Source of the DNA: Zoogloeaceae bacterium
GTDB taxonomy: Bacteria > Pseudomonadota > Gammaproteobacteria > Burkholderiales > Rhodocyclaceae
Assembly (NCBI GenBank): GCA_031281985.1
Contig: JAITEO010000257.1
Location: 1-6,813, forward strand
Direction: 5' to 3'
DNA: 6,813 nt
Part shown: positions 6,510 through 6,813 of the stretch, in pieces
How positions within the stretch are numbered: the first letter of the stretch is position 1
How the letters are laid out: every line of letters begins with the position of its first letter
Notes under the pieces: generated by a model
What the model saw: the letters and a program-made list of their open reading frames with translations, nothing else
Database searches by the model: none
What the model was told of the DNA's origin: nothing
Made by a program: the position numbers and the translations under genes

Positions 6510-6800
6510 ATGCGCAGACACGCACTGGCAATCAAGAGGGAAGACAACGTAGCGACCGCCATCCGTGACATCGCCTCCGGCGAAACAGCCGTCGTCGGCA
6601 TCGACGACGATACCTTGACGATCTTCGTCGCGGGAGACATCGCCTTTGGGCACAAGCTGGCGGTCCATGCCATCGGCAAAGGCGATGACATCATCAAGTA
6701 CGGTACGGTCATCGGCCGCGCCACGCAAGACATCCGGGCAGGGGAGCACGTCCATGTGCATAACGTCGAAAGTACGCGCGGACGGGGCGATCTGGCCTGA
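6510..6800 (+). CDS. Small SAF-domain subunit of a UxaA/altronate-dehydratase-type enzyme
   Basis: 96-residue protein forming a single SAF domain, as in the N-terminal domain of UxaA and GarD and the small subunits of two-component relatives such as sulfolactate sulfo-lyase SuyA. Diagnostic pieces are FGHKLAVHAIGKGDDIIKYG (about 50-69), IGRATQDIRAGEHVHVHN (72-89) and the ending ESTRGRGDL. The His-rich GEHVHVHN segment is typical of the family. The start ATG is eight bases after the PrpD-type gene, with GTGAG at 6499-6503 as a weak ribosome-binding site overlapping that gene's stop. Such small subunits work with a separate large catalytic subunit, which should be encoded just beyond the right edge. 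The family dehydrates hydroxy acids such as altronate and galactarate, or desulfonates sulfolactate; which applies here is not visible. Confidence 0.88.
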   Translation: MRRHALAIKREDNVATAIRDIASGETAVVGIDDDTLTIFVAGDIAFGHKLAVHAIGKGDDIIKYGTVIGRATQDIRAGEHVHVHNVESTRGRGDLA

Positions 6801-6804
6801 CATC

Positions 6805-6813
6805 ATGAAAGGA
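6805..6813 (+). CDS. Probable first codons of the UxaA-type large subunit (3' truncated)
   Basis: ATGAAAGGA begins four bases after the small-subunit stop. Large UxaA subunits often start with a few residues leading into GYxRPDGRVGxRN, so Met-Lys-Gly is a plausible beginning. Alternatively AAAGGA (6808-6813) is the ribosome-binding site for a start just beyond the window. Only nine bases are visible, so the identity is inferred from gene order. Confidence 0.3.

Noticed and set aside
1..6813. CRISPR array, tRNA or rRNA gene, insertion sequence or prophage attachment site
   Set aside because: No regularly spaced repeats, no cloverleaf-like sequence, no transposase or integrase motifs and no paired terminal repeats were seen, even around the aminotransferase scar.

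Overview
The window looks like a chromosomal catabolic or transport region from a Gram-negative bacterium, probably a proteobacterium. This rests on protein style, codon use, a periplasmic binding protein with a cleavable signal peptide, and a Rho-independent terminator. I cannot name the species, and the assignment is an inference.

Layout. Positions 1-156 hold the 3' end of a small membrane-protein gene, closed by a strong intrinsic terminator at 184-212. Positions 213-675 contain no convincing gene. The stretch becomes very AT-rich at about 481-590 and carries a candidate promoter and several small dyads. From 676 to 3570 four tightly spaced plus-strand genes form a module: a peroxiredoxin-like thioredoxin-fold protein with a CTSC motif, then the ATPase, periplasmic binding protein and single permease of a polar-amino-acid-type ABC importer. 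Directly behind the permease, and overlapping its last codons, lies the C-terminal stub of a class I/II PLP aminotransferase (about 3560-3733). From 3760 to the right edge runs a visibly more GC-rich set of catabolic genes: a fumarase/adenylosuccinate-lyase superfamily enzyme, an MmgE/PrpD family protein, a small SAF-domain subunit of a UxaA-type dehydratase, and probably the first codons of its large subunit at 6805.

How the genes may work together. The importer brings in a small amino- or carboxylic-acid compound. The lyase probably splits off fumarate by C-N or C-O elimination. The PrpD-type protein would epimerise, dehydrate or decarboxylate an intermediate, and the two-subunit UxaA-type enzyme would dehydrate a hydroxy acid or perform a related elimination. 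A lyase plus an MmgE/PrpD epimerase is the known enzyme logic of iminodisuccinate degradation, so an N-substituted aspartate-like or polycarboxylate substrate is an attractive but untested idea. By my hand alignment the binding protein carries Ser where the family usually has the Asp that holds the ligand ammonium group, plus an extra Arg in the pocket. Both would suit such a ligand. The aminotransferase stub and the base-composition step at about 3570 suggest that the peroxiredoxin/ABC block was joined to a pre-existing catabolic operon by a rearrangement that removed most of an aminotransferase gene.
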